From Campylobacter sp. (GTDB lineage: Bacteria; Campylobacterota; Campylobacteria; Campylobacterales; Campylobacteraceae): a stretch of DNA of 33,264 nt. Where the stretch lies: contig JAGBJQ010000041.1 of NCBI GenBank assembly GCA_017934385.1, positions 1 through 33,264 on the forward strand, read 5' to 3'. Both the position numbers and the translations under genes were made by a program. Position 1 is the stretch's first letter. Each line of letters starts with the position of its first letter. Of the stretch, positions 8,680 to 15,553 are shown in pieces. The notes below the pieces were generated by a model. It had not been told where the DNA came from, did not search any database, and saw only the letters and a list, made by a program, of their open reading frames with translations.

Positions 8680-9720
8680 CTACACCAACGCGACTTTTAG
8701 TTTATGCGACGCCAAAGTTTTTGGTTTTTCACCCTTGCTAAGAGCGATAAACTCGTCCGTGCTAAGCAGGTAAAAATCAATTAGCTCGCGCCCCATTAGC
8801 GCGCAGATTTCGGCACTTTTACCATCAATAAAGCCAAGTGCTTTTTTGGAATTTACCAGCAAAAAATCAGCCCCGCTATCAAACGCGTCAAAGAGAATTT
8901 CCCCAGCCACCCTTAGCGCGCACTCTTTTTCGACGCCGTAAATTTCAGCCCTTAACGCCTCGTTTTCGCGCTCAAATCTCACGACATCTCCGCCAAATCT
9001 ACGCACCAAATCCCGCGCGCCCTCATCGCCCCAAACAGCGATTTTAAAGCCCGTGTAGCGGTGCAGGGCAGTGTTTGCGTCTATCTCGGCTAGGCTTTGT
9101 GCGCTATAAATTTTATCCACGCGCGCTGGATCAATCCCACAAAGCTCGCAAAGCCTATCATAAATCAAATCGCAATCATAGTCCAAATTTAGGGCATTGC
9201 ACGAAGTGAAATAAACAAGCTGCGGGCGGATAAAATCTAAAATTTCGCCCTTTTTTTCTGGAAAATTTTCAAGCAAAAAATTCGCAAAGACAAAAGCGCT
9301 GTTTCCCAAAAAAACCTCGCTAAACTTCCTTAAATTTGAGCTGTAAAAATATGGCGCTAATTCCTTGTAAAATTCGAAAGTATCGGCTGAGGCGATAGCA
9401 GAAAAACTCTGAAATTTAGAGTAAAAGCTCTCAAATCCGCACTCCAAATCCTTGCGCGCCTCGCTCTGGCTAAGTGGCGCAATGTATAAAATCCTACCAA
9501 AGCGCGCCAAAATCCCACCAAATGGCTCCTCCACGCTTGCGACCACGCCATTGATTTTGACAAAACTCACGCCCTCATAGCTAAAATACGGATCGCCCGC
9601 TTTTATCTCGCCTAAAAGCTCGCCCACGCTAGCGAAATTTTCGCACTCAAAAATATATGGCTTAAAATAGCTTAAAACATCGATTTTAGGGTTAAATCTG
9701 AAAAGCCTGATCTCCAACAT
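8680..9720 (-). CDS. DUF5644 / HdrB-like C-terminal domain protein
   Basis: 346 residues. The N-terminus (MLEIRLFRFNPKIDVLSYFK, then YEGVSFVKINGVV) matches what I remember of the epsilonproteobacterial DUF5644 proteins: a small beta-grasp domain like that of iron-sulfur subunits, but without the ferredoxin cysteines. The C-terminal two thirds resemble the cysteine-containing HdrB/GlpC-type fold; visible cysteines include those in TSCNALN and CELCGID, fewer than a full CCG motif pair. Function is unknown; a redox or electron-transfer link is only inference from the fold. Start ATG at 9718-9720 with AAGGAG eight bases upstream. It is divergent from truD and followed by the small membrane gene. 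Confidence 0.6.
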   Translation of the reverse strand: MLEIRLFRFNPKIDVLSYFKPYIFECENFASVGELLGEIKAGDPYFSYEGVSFVKINGVVASVEEPFGGILARFGRILYIAPLSQSEARKDLECGFESFYSKFQSFSAIASADTFEFYKELAPYFYSSNLRKFSEVFLGNSAFVFANFLLENFPEKKGEILDFIRPQLVYFTSCNALNLDYDCDLIYDRLCELCGIDPARVDKIYSAQSLAEIDANTALHRYTGFKIAVWGDEGARDLVRRFGGDVVRFERENEALRAEIYGVEKECALRVAGEILFDAFDSGADFLLVNSKKALGFIDGKSAEICALMGRELIDFYLLSTDEFIALSKGEKPKTLASHKLKVALV

Positions 9721-9790
9721 AACTGCTCCTTTTTGCGCCCGAAATTCTACTAAAATTTGGCTAATAATTAGATTTTTAGGCGCAATTTTA

Positions 9791-9796
9791 TATAAT
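9791..9796 (+). promoter_or_regulatory. Probable -10 of truD
   Basis: A TATAAT hexamer in ATTTTATATAATAATCG lies 36 bases before the truD start codon. No -35 is obvious, as is usual in this group. Position in the 111-base divergent gap supports it. Confidence 0.5.
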
Positions 9797-9831
9797 AATC
9801 GCTTTTATTTTAGCCAAAAAGTGAAATTAAT

Positions 9832-10944
9832 ATGAAATTTTTATATACCTTAAACCACGCGCCCATAAACGCGCATTTTAGCAAAAACTCTGCCGATTTC
9901 GTCGTGCGCGAAGTCCCGCTGTATGAGGCTAGCGGCGATGGCGAACATGCGATGATACATCTGCAAAAAAAGGACCTAACCACCTGGGAAGCCTTGCAGA
10001 TTTTAAGCGAACATTTAGGCGTTAAGATGCGCGATTTTGGCTATGCAGGGCTAAAAGACAAAGAGGGCTTAACTAGCCAGTTTGTTACATTTCCTTTCAA
10101 ATTCGCGCAAAATTTAGAGAGTTTTTCGCACGAAAAAATCAAAATTTTAAGCCTTAATCGCCACAAAAACAAGCTAAAAATCGGACATTTAAAGGGAAAT
10201 AATTTTTTTATTCGCCTAAAAAAGGTCTTGCCAACTGACGCTTTAAAACTGCGCGAAGCCCTTGAAACACTCAGCGCGCAGGGGTTTGCGAACTATTTTG
10301 GCTTCCAGCGCTTTGGCAAATTTGGCGACAATGCTAAGACGGGTCTTGCGATACTGCGTGGCGAAAAACGCATTAAAAATCCCAAAATGCGCGACTTCTT
10401 AATCAGCGCGTATCAAAGCGAGCTATTTAACGCTTGGCTAGCCAAAAGGGTTGAAATTTCAAAATTTGCTAGCGAATTTAGTGTGAGCGAGTTTGCCAAA
10501 ATTTACGGATTTGACAAAGCCATTGCCAAATCTATCGCCACTCAGGCGCAATTTTACAAGCTACTTCCGGGCGAGATTTTAGGGCATTTCCCGCACGGGG
10601 CGTTTTTTACCTGCGAGGATTTGGGCGCGGAGATAGAGCGGTTTGTGCGCCGCGATATCACGAGCGCTGGGCTCATCGCTGGGGCGCAAAAACTGCGCGC
10701 AAGTGGCGTGGCGAATAGATTTGAGAGCGAGATTTTCGCCGAGGCCGAGGCGTATTTGGCGCAAACAAACGGCTCGTATCGCTATGCGTGGAGCTATATA
10801 GAGGATATCTCGCACAGCTACGACGAGGAAAAGGCGCAGTTTGGATTTAGCTTTTATCTGCCAAAAGGCTCGTATGCGACGGTGATTTTGGAGGAAATTT
10901 TGCATAGAGAAATTTTCGAAAATTTCGCCCCTAGCGAAGAGTAA
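9832..10944 (+). CDS. truD: tRNA pseudouridine(13) synthase TruD
   Basis: Converts U13 of tRNA(Glu) to pseudouridine. At 370 residues it is a normal-sized bacterial TruD. Motifs seen: [27 protein letters not shown] near the N-terminus, the catalytic block [11 protein letters not shown] with Asp76, NYFGFQRFG (about 154-162), and a TRUD insertion domain in the middle; the C-terminal part [15 protein letters not shown] is also typical. Monocistronic: its promoter lies in the divergent gap with the DUF5644 gene and the next gene belongs to an AT-rich island beyond a REP-like repeat. The gene is clearly higher in G+C than the island that follows. Confidence 0.95.
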   Translation: MKFLYTLNHAPINAHFSKNSADFVVREVPLYEASGDGEHAMIHLQKKDLTTWEALQILSEHLGVKMRDFGYAGLKDKEGLTSQFVTFPFKFAQNLESFSHEKIKILSLNRHKNKLKIGHLKGNNFFIRLKKVLPTDALKLREALETLSAQGFANYFGFQRFGKFGDNAKTGLAILRGEKRIKNPKMRDFLISAYQSELFNAWLAKRVEISKFASEFSVSEFAKIYGFDKAIAKSIATQAQFYKLLPGEILGHFPHGAFFTCEDLGAEIERFVRRDITSAGLIAGAQKLRASGVANRFESEIFAEAEAYLAQTNGSYRYAWSYIEDISHSYDEEKAQFGFSFYLPKGSYATVILEEILHREIFENFAPSEE

Positions 10945-11008
10945 AATTTGAAATTTAGCCAAATTTCGCTTCGCAAGCTAGAAATACTGCGTCTGGTTTG
11001 AAATAATG

Positions 11009-11065
11009 ATGAAATTTGATAAAAATATAAAATTCGGTGGGCAAGTATGCCCACCCTACGGTGCT
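11009..11065. repeat. REP-like element copy A (right half of composite) with conserved flank
   Basis: The palindrome at 11036-11059 reads on the minus strand GTAG, stem GGTGGGCA, loop TACT, stem TGCCCACC. On the plus strand its left side carries the conserved flank beginning ATGAAATTTGATAAAAATAT (11009-), and its right side ends CTACGGTGCT, as in copies B and D. It lies 65-120 bases after truD. In the plus strand the repeat holds an open frame of 25 codons (stop at 11084-11086) without a ribosome binding site. Confidence 0.85.
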
Positions 11066-11092
11066 TTTTACTTGCTCATCTGGTGATAAGAT
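11064..11092 (+). pseudogene. Possible short remnant of a paralogue of the 12060-12635 gene
   Basis: Seventeen bases, CTTTTTACTTGCTCATC (11064-11080), are identical to 12113-12129 inside the downstream membrane-protein gene, and GTGAT follows in both at the same offset. In the matching frame this would read FLLAHLVI against FLLAHPVI. The match starts right after the end of REP copy A. Beyond about 29 bases similarity is lost. It may be a gene fragment left by repeat-driven recombination; it is short enough that chance or shared repeat flank cannot be excluded. Confidence 0.35.
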
Positions 11093-11119
11093 TATTGAAT
11101 ATTTTTAAGAGGAATTGAT

Positions 11120-11557
11120 TTGAGTAAATTTATAAAAATAATTTTTTTGTTTATTTTATCAGTATTTCAACCATTTGGATTTGCGATATTGTATAAATTT
11201 TTTATGGCTGATAAAGTATCTAATGATCCAAATTTATCTGATGAATTATTTCCAGATTTTCACATTTATGTTGAATTAATGATTTTATTTGGATATGGTA
11301 TTGTTTTTGCAATATTTTTGTTGGTTATTGGAAGCTATCAAATTTATAAGGGTATAAAAATTAATTCTTTTTTACTATTATTTGCATTTTTTATTTTATA
11401 TGCGACGATGATAACGATATTGTGCAATATGAATTTAAAAATCGAAAGTTTGCATATGATAATGCAGTGCAATTGGTTTGTTTTTGGATTTGGTATTATT
11501 TTGGCATTACTTACAATATTTTTTAAATTAAAAATTTTAGATAGGAGACAGAAATGA
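11120..11557 (+). CDS. Four-helix membrane protein, unknown function (island ORF 1)
   Basis: I do not recognise this 145-residue product. Four hydrophobic segments are visible: about 5-27, 50-74, 81-103 and 112-138, leaving an acidic loop (NDPNLSDELFPDFH) between the first two. The start is TTG at 11120-11122 with GAGGAA seven bases upstream. It overlaps the next ORF by four bases (stop TGA within AATGA), so the two are likely translated together. The gene is strongly AT-rich compared with truD and glcD, which suggests separate ancestry. REP copy A lies 60 bases upstream. Without homologues in hand no function can be given; it might be an immunity-like or phage-related membrane protein, but nothing in the sequence shows that. 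Confidence 0.6.
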   Translation: MSKFIKIIFLFILSVFQPFGFAILYKFFMADKVSNDPNLSDELFPDFHIYVELMILFGYGIVFAIFLLVIGSYQIYKGIKINSFLLLFAFFILYATMITILCNMNLKIESLHMIMQCNWFVFGFGIILALLTIFFKLKILDRRQK

Positions 11558-11613
11558 TAAAATTTGATAAAAATATAAAATTCTGTGGGCAAGGACGCCC
11601 ACCCTACGGTGCT
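11554..11613. repeat. REP-like element copy B, inside the 5' end of island ORF 2
   Basis: Flank starting ATGATAAAATTTGATAAAAA followed by the palindrome at 11584-11607 (minus strand: GTAG, stem GGTGGGC, loop GTCCTT, stem GCCCACA) and the terminal GGTGCT. The copy is in frame with, and forms the first 20 codons of, the downstream ORF. One stem base is changed (T for G at 11584) relative to copies A and D. Confidence 0.85.
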
Positions 11614-11922
11614 AAATTTAAAATTTTATTGTTGCTTGTAATTATTTTTCTATTTGGATTTTTTTCGCATGAAATGTGGTTTATTAAGCAATCACAAAAA
11701 GACCCTTGTTATTATGAATATATTAAAAATTTACAAAATGATCAAAATTATAGTGGTAGATTTGTTTTTTGTGCTAATAGACTAATGCAAAATTCTGAAA
11801 TAGAACTCAAATACTATTTTAGACATTTGCCAAAAGAAGCAAATTTTACTTCCCAAGAACAAATAGTCGTAGATAAAGTAAAAAAGATTTTAGATAATGA
11901 AAATTTAAAGGGTAGTAAATGA
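11554..11922 (+). CDS. Single-helix exported/anchored protein whose first 20 residues come from a REP element (island ORF 2)
   Basis: 122 residues, not recognised. Residues 1-20 (MIKFDKNIKFCGQGRPPYGA) are encoded entirely by REP copy B and its flank; the native-looking part begins at KFKILLLLVIIFLFGFF, one membrane helix about 21-37, followed by a polar domain with two cysteines (Cys52, Cys73) that could face the periplasm. The ATG at 11554-11556 has AGGAG six bases upstream and overlaps the stop of ORF 1, so the start inside the repeat is well supported. A repeat landing just behind an existing start codon or ribosome binding site, in frame, would explain this. Stop TGA at 11920-11922 abuts the next repeat. 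Confidence 0.6.
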   Translation: MIKFDKNIKFCGQGRPPYGAKFKILLLLVIIFLFGFFSHEMWFIKQSQKDPCYYEYIKNLQNDQNYSGRFVFCANRLMQNSEIELKYYFRHLPKEANFTSQEQIVVDKVKKILDNENLKGSK

Positions 11923-12018
11923 GTATCATAGGGTTGGCATACTTGCCCACCGCAATGGTTATTTAAATGATTAAAAATGATAAAATTTGGTGGGCAAGAA
12001 TGCCCACCCTACGATACT
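11922..12018. repeat. Composite paired REP element C (BIME-like)
   Basis: Two inverted palindromes bound a 37-base spacer. Left unit, plus strand, 11928-11951: ATAG, GGTTGGCA, TACT, TGCCCACC. Right unit, minus strand, 11989-12012: GTAG, GGTGGGCA, TTCT, TGCCCACC. Outer flanks are inverted too: AGTATCATAG on the left, CTACGATACT on the right. The spacer GCAATGGTTATTTAAATGAT is shared with element D, but 18 bases between AAATTT and AAATTC are missing here, the expected product of slippage between short direct repeats. The left end touches the stop codon of ORF 2. Confidence 0.85.
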
Positions 12019-12059
12019 AAAAATAATAGTATTTCAAAATACAGATAGGGACGATTGTT

Positions 12060-12635
12060 TTGAAAAAATTAAATAATGAAAAAAATAATATAAGAGGCAA
12101 GTTTTTGATTAACTTTTTACTTGCTCATCCAGTGATTTCTGCAATGGTATTTTTTCTACCAAGCGATATTTTAAGTAAAAGTGAATTATGTGCTAATTTT
12201 GTGAGTTTTATGAAGCACATTTTTCCGAATATAGAAATATTTGCAAATGTTAGCAAAATGCCACAAGTTACAAAATTTTATGTAAGTGCATTATGGATAT
12301 GGATAATTATATTATCGATTTATTTATGTTCTATATTTTTCCCAAAACAATGGATTTCTGACCATATAGCTAGTTCATTGCAGGCAAAAGACATGCTTTT
12401 AATCTTTGTAGGTTTAGTTTTTGGTTACATGATATTAAACATCTATTTTTCGGCGTGGGTAGCATTAGAACCGATAGGAATACGAGATTATGAGTTAAGA
12501 TTAAATTCGAAATTTAGCAACTATTTTTGGATTACAATTTTTTCATTTTGTTTCCCCATTGGAGTATTTTGCATGTTTATTGGAACAATTACGGCAATAG
12601 TAATTTTATTAAATTTAAAAATTTTTAAGGAGTAA
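12060..12635 (+). CDS. Four-helix membrane protein, unknown function (island ORF 3)
   Basis: 191 residues, not recognised. A polar N-terminus (KKLNNEKNNIRGK) is followed by hydrophobic segments at about 16-35, 71-93, 107-132 and 155-186, so it is probably an integral inner-membrane protein. Start TTG at 12060-12062 with AGGGA eight bases before it; an alternative start is the TTG/ATG cluster shortly downstream. Composite element C ends 42 bases upstream. The stop TAA (12633-12635) lies inside the head (GTAA) of the next repeat, element D, so the C-terminus may have been cut or reshaped when the repeat arrived. AT-rich like the rest of the island. Confidence 0.6.
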   Translation: MKKLNNEKNNIRGKFLINFLLAHPVISAMVFFLPSDILSKSELCANFVSFMKHIFPNIEIFANVSKMPQVTKFYVSALWIWIIILSIYLCSIFFPKQWISDHIASSLQAKDMLLIFVGLVFGYMILNIYFSAWVALEPIGIRDYELRLNSKFSNYFWITIFSFCFPIGVFCMFIGTITAIVILLNLKIFKE

Positions 12636-12740
12636 TGTGGGCATATTTGCCCACCGCAATGGTTATTTAAATAATTAAAAATGATAAAATTTGATAAAAA
12701 TATAAAATTCGGTGGGCAAGGATACCCACCCTACGGTGCT
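12632..12740. repeat. Composite paired REP element D (BIME-like), full length
   Basis: Left unit, plus strand, 12632-12655: GTAA, TGTGGGCA, TATT, TGCCCACC. Right unit, minus strand, 12711-12734: GTAG, GGTGGGTA, TCCT, TGCCCACC, then GGTGCT. The spacer matches element C but keeps the 18 bases missing there (GATAAAAATATAAAATTC), so D represents the complete form of roughly 109 bases. An open frame starts at ATG 12681 in the element and runs 29 codons, its TGA (12768-12770) overlapping the TTG start of ORF 4; it lacks a ribosome binding site. Confidence 0.85.
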
Positions 12741-12766
12741 AGAATTTCAAAAATAAAGGAAAAAGT

Positions 12767-13417
12767 TTGAAAAATAAAGAAAAAAACAACATATCGAAAG
12801 AACCTATAATCATAAAAAATGATTGGTTTTTTAAAGCAGAAATAGCCAATAGGGTTTTTTTAATATCAATATTCGCGCTTATGTTGTGCTTCTTGCTGGG
12901 TGTAACAAATGAGGATGTATTGCGAGAAACAAAAAGAAAAATCGGCATTGCAATTTGTATAGGTGGCATTTTTTACGCGATTTTTAACAATTTAAAATAT
13001 TTTTGGGCGATGAAAAATACTGCCTTATTTTCCAAAATTTATGTAGATAGAATTGAATACGAGTATTTGAAATTTGATGGCAATAAATACACACTTACTA
13101 TGCCATTAAAAAACGCAAAAATTAGCTATTCTTATGTGCCAATATTTGGCAATTTTAAAGTCGAGGACAATAGTTTTTTAGATGTTTTTCTTAAACCGGT
13201 AATTTTTGTTGCAAACTTGGTAAAAAAAACTATTTTTTGGGTTTTAAATGGAGTTAGACGGGAAAAATATTTGGTTTTTTTCTATGAAGGGATTTTTATA
13301 AGTATGAAATTTAACGATTATTTGATTGAAAAGTTTAAAACAGAAGTTTTTTGCGAAACGAGTAAATTTTCTAGCATGATAGGATATTTTTTAATAGAAA
13401 ATAAGAAAGTATCGTAG
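12767..13417 (+). CDS. Two-helix membrane protein with C-terminal cytosolic domain, unknown (island ORF 4)
   Basis: 216 residues, not recognised. Two hydrophobic helices near the N-terminus, about 28-45 (VFLISIFALMLCFLLGV) and 60-77 (IGIAICIGGIFYAIFNNL), are followed by an alternating hydrophobic/polar region that looks beta-rich (VDRIEYEYLKFDGNKYTLTMPL), resembling a PH-like or YcxB-like layout, though I cannot assign it. Start is TTG at 12767-12769 with AAAGGA upstream. The stop TAG (13415-13417) is the TAG of a GTAG repeat head, the only part of that repeat left. AT-rich. Confidence 0.55.
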   Translation: MKNKEKNNISKEPIIIKNDWFFKAEIANRVFLISIFALMLCFLLGVTNEDVLRETKRKIGIAICIGGIFYAIFNNLKYFWAMKNTALFSKIYVDRIEYEYLKFDGNKYTLTMPLKNAKISYSYVPIFGNFKVEDNSFLDVFLKPVIFVANLVKKTIFWVLNGVRREKYLVFFYEGIFISMKFNDYLIEKFKTEVFCETSKFSSMIGYFLIENKKVS

Positions 13418-13421
13418 GGTG
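13408..13421 (+). repeat. Truncated REP head
   Basis: Fourteen bases AGTATCGTAGGGTG are identical to the left end of copy E (14125-14138), but the palindrome that should follow is absent and sequence continues GCTAATAATTAG. This looks like a deletion remnant of a repeat. It supplies the stop codon of island ORF 4. Confidence 0.6.
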
Positions 13422-13468
13422 CTAATAATTAGACAAAAAATTACAAATATCCAAGTTAAATATATTTT

Positions 13469-14074
13469 TTATTCATTAATTTTCTTTTTAAAATTTTCTG
13501 GCGTATTTCCTTTTAAATTTAAAACAAAAATTAAAATTAAGAAAAACAAACTTGCCTTTAAACAAAAAAATGTCGTTTTTTCATTTCTTTCTGGTTCTTT
13601 GAGCTTGTTTTCATAATCGTATTTTATAAAAACTTTACCGTTTTTATCTTCGAGTTGCAATATGTGGTCGTAGTAAAACAAAATAGCTGGTTCGCTGTAA
13701 ATCTTAACTCTCTCACCAATAAGTTTTGAGTAAATTTCTCGCTCACTTTTTCGAATTTGATAAAATTTATGCTCTTTTTCGTTTAAGTCCAGTCGCAAAG
13801 TCCCGCCAGTGCCCTTTGCTTTATACCACGCTGATTGTAAAATTCCTTCGTTTATATCGAGATTTTCGAGCGTTCTTGGATTGTAAGACAGTGCCTCTAA
13901 ATATCCCAACACTACAAGATAAAGAAAACAACCGATTAAACCTAATGACATTATCGAAATTACGGAGCTAAAAACAGATTTTGGCTTTTTAAAAACTCGG
14001 TAATAAAAAATCAAATAGATATAACTATTTAGCCAACGATTTTTCAAATTCAATTTTGTCCTTTGTGTTTCCAT
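13469..14074 (-). CDS. Two-helix membrane protein with large extracytoplasmic domain, unknown (island ORF 5)
   Basis: 201 residues, not recognised. A basic N-terminus (KNRW, RVFKKPK) leads into a helix at about 35-58, then about 105 polar, beta-rich residues (TLRLDLNEKEHKFYQI, GERVKIYSEPAILFYYDHI), a second helix about 169-187 (FFCLKASLFFLILIFVLNL) and a short basic end. By the positive-inside rule the middle domain would be periplasmic. Start ATG at 14072-14074 has GGAG eight bases upstream. It faces ORF 4 (51-base convergent gap); the small open frame at 13419-13616 on the plus strand is inside this gene and is not credible. REP copy E lies just upstream, between this gene and glcD. Confidence 0.6.
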   Translation of the reverse strand: METQRTKLNLKNRWLNSYIYLIFYYRVFKKPKSVFSSVISIMSLGLIGCFLYLVVLGYLEALSYNPRTLENLDINEGILQSAWYKAKGTGGTLRLDLNEKEHKFYQIRKSEREIYSKLIGERVKIYSEPAILFYYDHILQLEDKNGKVFIKYDYENKLKEPERNEKTTFFCLKASLFFLILIFVLNLKGNTPENFKKKINE

Positions 14075-14124
14075 ACTTCCAACTCCGTAATTTTATAATA
14101 TTTAAATAAATTTATACTTACAAT

Positions 14125-14154
14125 AGTATCGTAGGGTGGGCATACTTGCCCACC
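14125..14154 (+). repeat. REP-like element copy E (left unit only)
   Basis: AGTATC followed by the palindrome at 14131-14154: GTAG, stem GGTGGGCA, loop TACT, stem TGCCCACC, then CGCAAATG. This is the best-preserved single unit: the tetranucleotide head is intact and the 8-bp stem is perfect. It lies 16 bases beyond the stop codon of glcD and could act as its 3' hairpin. Confidence 0.9.
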
Positions 14155-14170
14155 GCAAATGAGCCGAATT

Positions 14171-15553
14171 TTACAGCCCCATTTTGTTTGGATTTAGGAT
14201 ATTGTTTGGATCAAAGGCCTTTTTAATCGCACGGAAAAGCTCCATTTCAGCCTCGTTAAACGCCATTTTCATATACGGAGCCTTCGAAATTCCAATCCCG
14301 TGCTCCCCACTTAGCGTGCCACCAAGCTCCACAGTCGCTGCGAAAATCTCCTCGATAGCTAGGTGAGCCTTTTTGACCTCTTCGACATTGCTTTTATCAG
14401 CCATGACATTTGTATGGACATTGCCATCGCCTGTATGTCCAAAACACGGCGTAACAAGCCCGTATTTAGCCGAAATTTCAGCGATTTTATCCAAAAGCGC
14501 AGGTAAATTCGAGCGTGGCACGGTGATATCTTCGTTTAGCTTCAAAGAACCATAGCAGGTGATTGATTGCGAGCAGTTTCTGCGCGCAAACCAAATATCC
14601 GCACTCTCTTTTTCATCTTTTGCTACGCGATATTCGCTAGCTCCATTTGCCATAAAACTATCTTTTATCACGCGCAAATCGGCTTCTAGGCTATCTTCAA
14701 TATTGCCATCGACATCGCAGATTAGTATCGCACCAGCGCTTGTTGGCAAGCCTTTATGAAATTTCTGCTCGACAGCTTTTATGCACAGATTGTCCAAAAA
14801 CTCCATTGCCACGGGCGTTACGCCACTTGCCATTGTTTTATACACGGCGTCCATTGCGTTTTTGACACTTGGGAAAATTCCCATTGCGGTCTTTTTAAAT
14901 TTTGGCATTGCGATGAGTTTTAGCGTGATTTCGGTAATTACTGCAAGTGAGCCCTCGCTAGCGATTAAAATTCCAGCGATATTATACCCAGCGACATCTT
15001 TTATCGTGCGTTTGCCAGCGCGTATGATTTCGCCACTAGGAAGCACAGCGCGTAGAGCCATGACATAGTCTTTGGTTATGCCGTATTTCGCCGCTCTCAT
15101 ACCGCCTGAGTTTTCAGCGACATTGCCACCAAGCGTGCTGTATGCCTCACTCGCAGGATCTGGCGGGTAAAACAGCCCCATTTTGGCGACTGCATTTTGC
15201 AAATCTTTGTTTATCACGCCCGGCTGAACGACGGCGACTAAATTTTGCAAATCAATCTCTAAAATTTTATTCATGTGCTTTTCAAAGCCTAGTATTATCC
15301 CGCCATCCTGCGCTAACGCACCGCCCGTAAAGCCACTTCCAGCCCCACGCGGGATAATTGGCAGATTGTGAGCGTTGCAGTATTTTAAAATCTCGCTCAC
15401 ATCGCTCTCATCTCGCGGGAAAAGCACAGCGTCTGGTTTAAAGCGCCTTCTAGTCGCGTCGTAGCAGTAGGCGATTTTATGCGCTTCGTCGAAATAGGCG
15501 TTTTGCTCGCCTAGTAAATTCGTAAAAAATTCTATATCAGAATTATTCATCAT
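14171..15553 (-). CDS. glcD: FAD-linked oxidase, glycolate/D-lactate dehydrogenase GlcD type
   Basis: 460-residue flavoprotein of the GlcD/D-lactate dehydrogenase family, oxidising a 2-hydroxy acid and passing electrons onward. The FAD-binding PCMH domain spans about 35-215 with IIPRGAGSGFTGGA (65-78), YPPDPASEAYSTLGGNVAENSGG and YGITKDYV; the C-terminal substrate domain holds GHTGDGNVH (metal/substrate histidines), SGEHGIG and DPNNILNPNKMGL, the standard family ending. No FeS partner (GlcE/GlcF) is adjacent, so the electron acceptor must come from elsewhere. It overlaps the upstream plasminogen-binding-domain gene by 11 bases, a pairing I recall from C. jejuni. D-lactate, glycolate or another hydroxy acid cannot be decided from sequence. 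Confidence 0.88.
   Translation of the reverse strand: MMNNSDIEFFTNLLGEQNAYFDEAHKIAYCYDATRRRFKPDAVLFPRDESDVSEILKYCNAHNLPIIPRGAGSGFTGGALAQDGGIILGFEKHMNKILEIDLQNLVAVVQPGVINKDLQNAVAKMGLFYPPDPASEAYSTLGGNVAENSGGMRAAKYGITKDYVMALRAVLPSGEIIRAGKRTIKDVAGYNIAGILIASEGSLAVITEITLKLIAMPKFKKTAMGIFPSVKNAMDAVYKTMASGVTPVAMEFLDNLCIKAVEQKFHKGLPTSAGAILICDVDGNIEDSLEADLRVIKDSFMANGASEYRVAKDEKESADIWFARRNCSQSITCYGSLKLNEDITVPRSNLPALLDKIAEISAKYGLVTPCFGHTGDGNVHTNVMADKSNVEEVKKAHLAIEEIFAATVELGGTLSGEHGIGISKAPYMKMAFNEAEMELFRAIKKAFDPNNILNPNKMGL

Noticed and set aside
11036-12734. CRISPR array
   Set aside because: The repeats alternate in orientation, are separated by whole genes or irregular gaps, and no cas genes are present.
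13419-13616. 65-codon plus-strand frame after ORF4
   Set aside because: Mostly antisense to ORF5, which has a better start, membrane helices and greater length; product is Lys/Phe-rich low complexity.
10945-14170. Integron cassette array
   Set aside because: Gene-repeat alternation is suggestive, but there is no integron integrase, no GTTRRRY-type core sites, and the repeats also occur inside an ORF and in both orientations.
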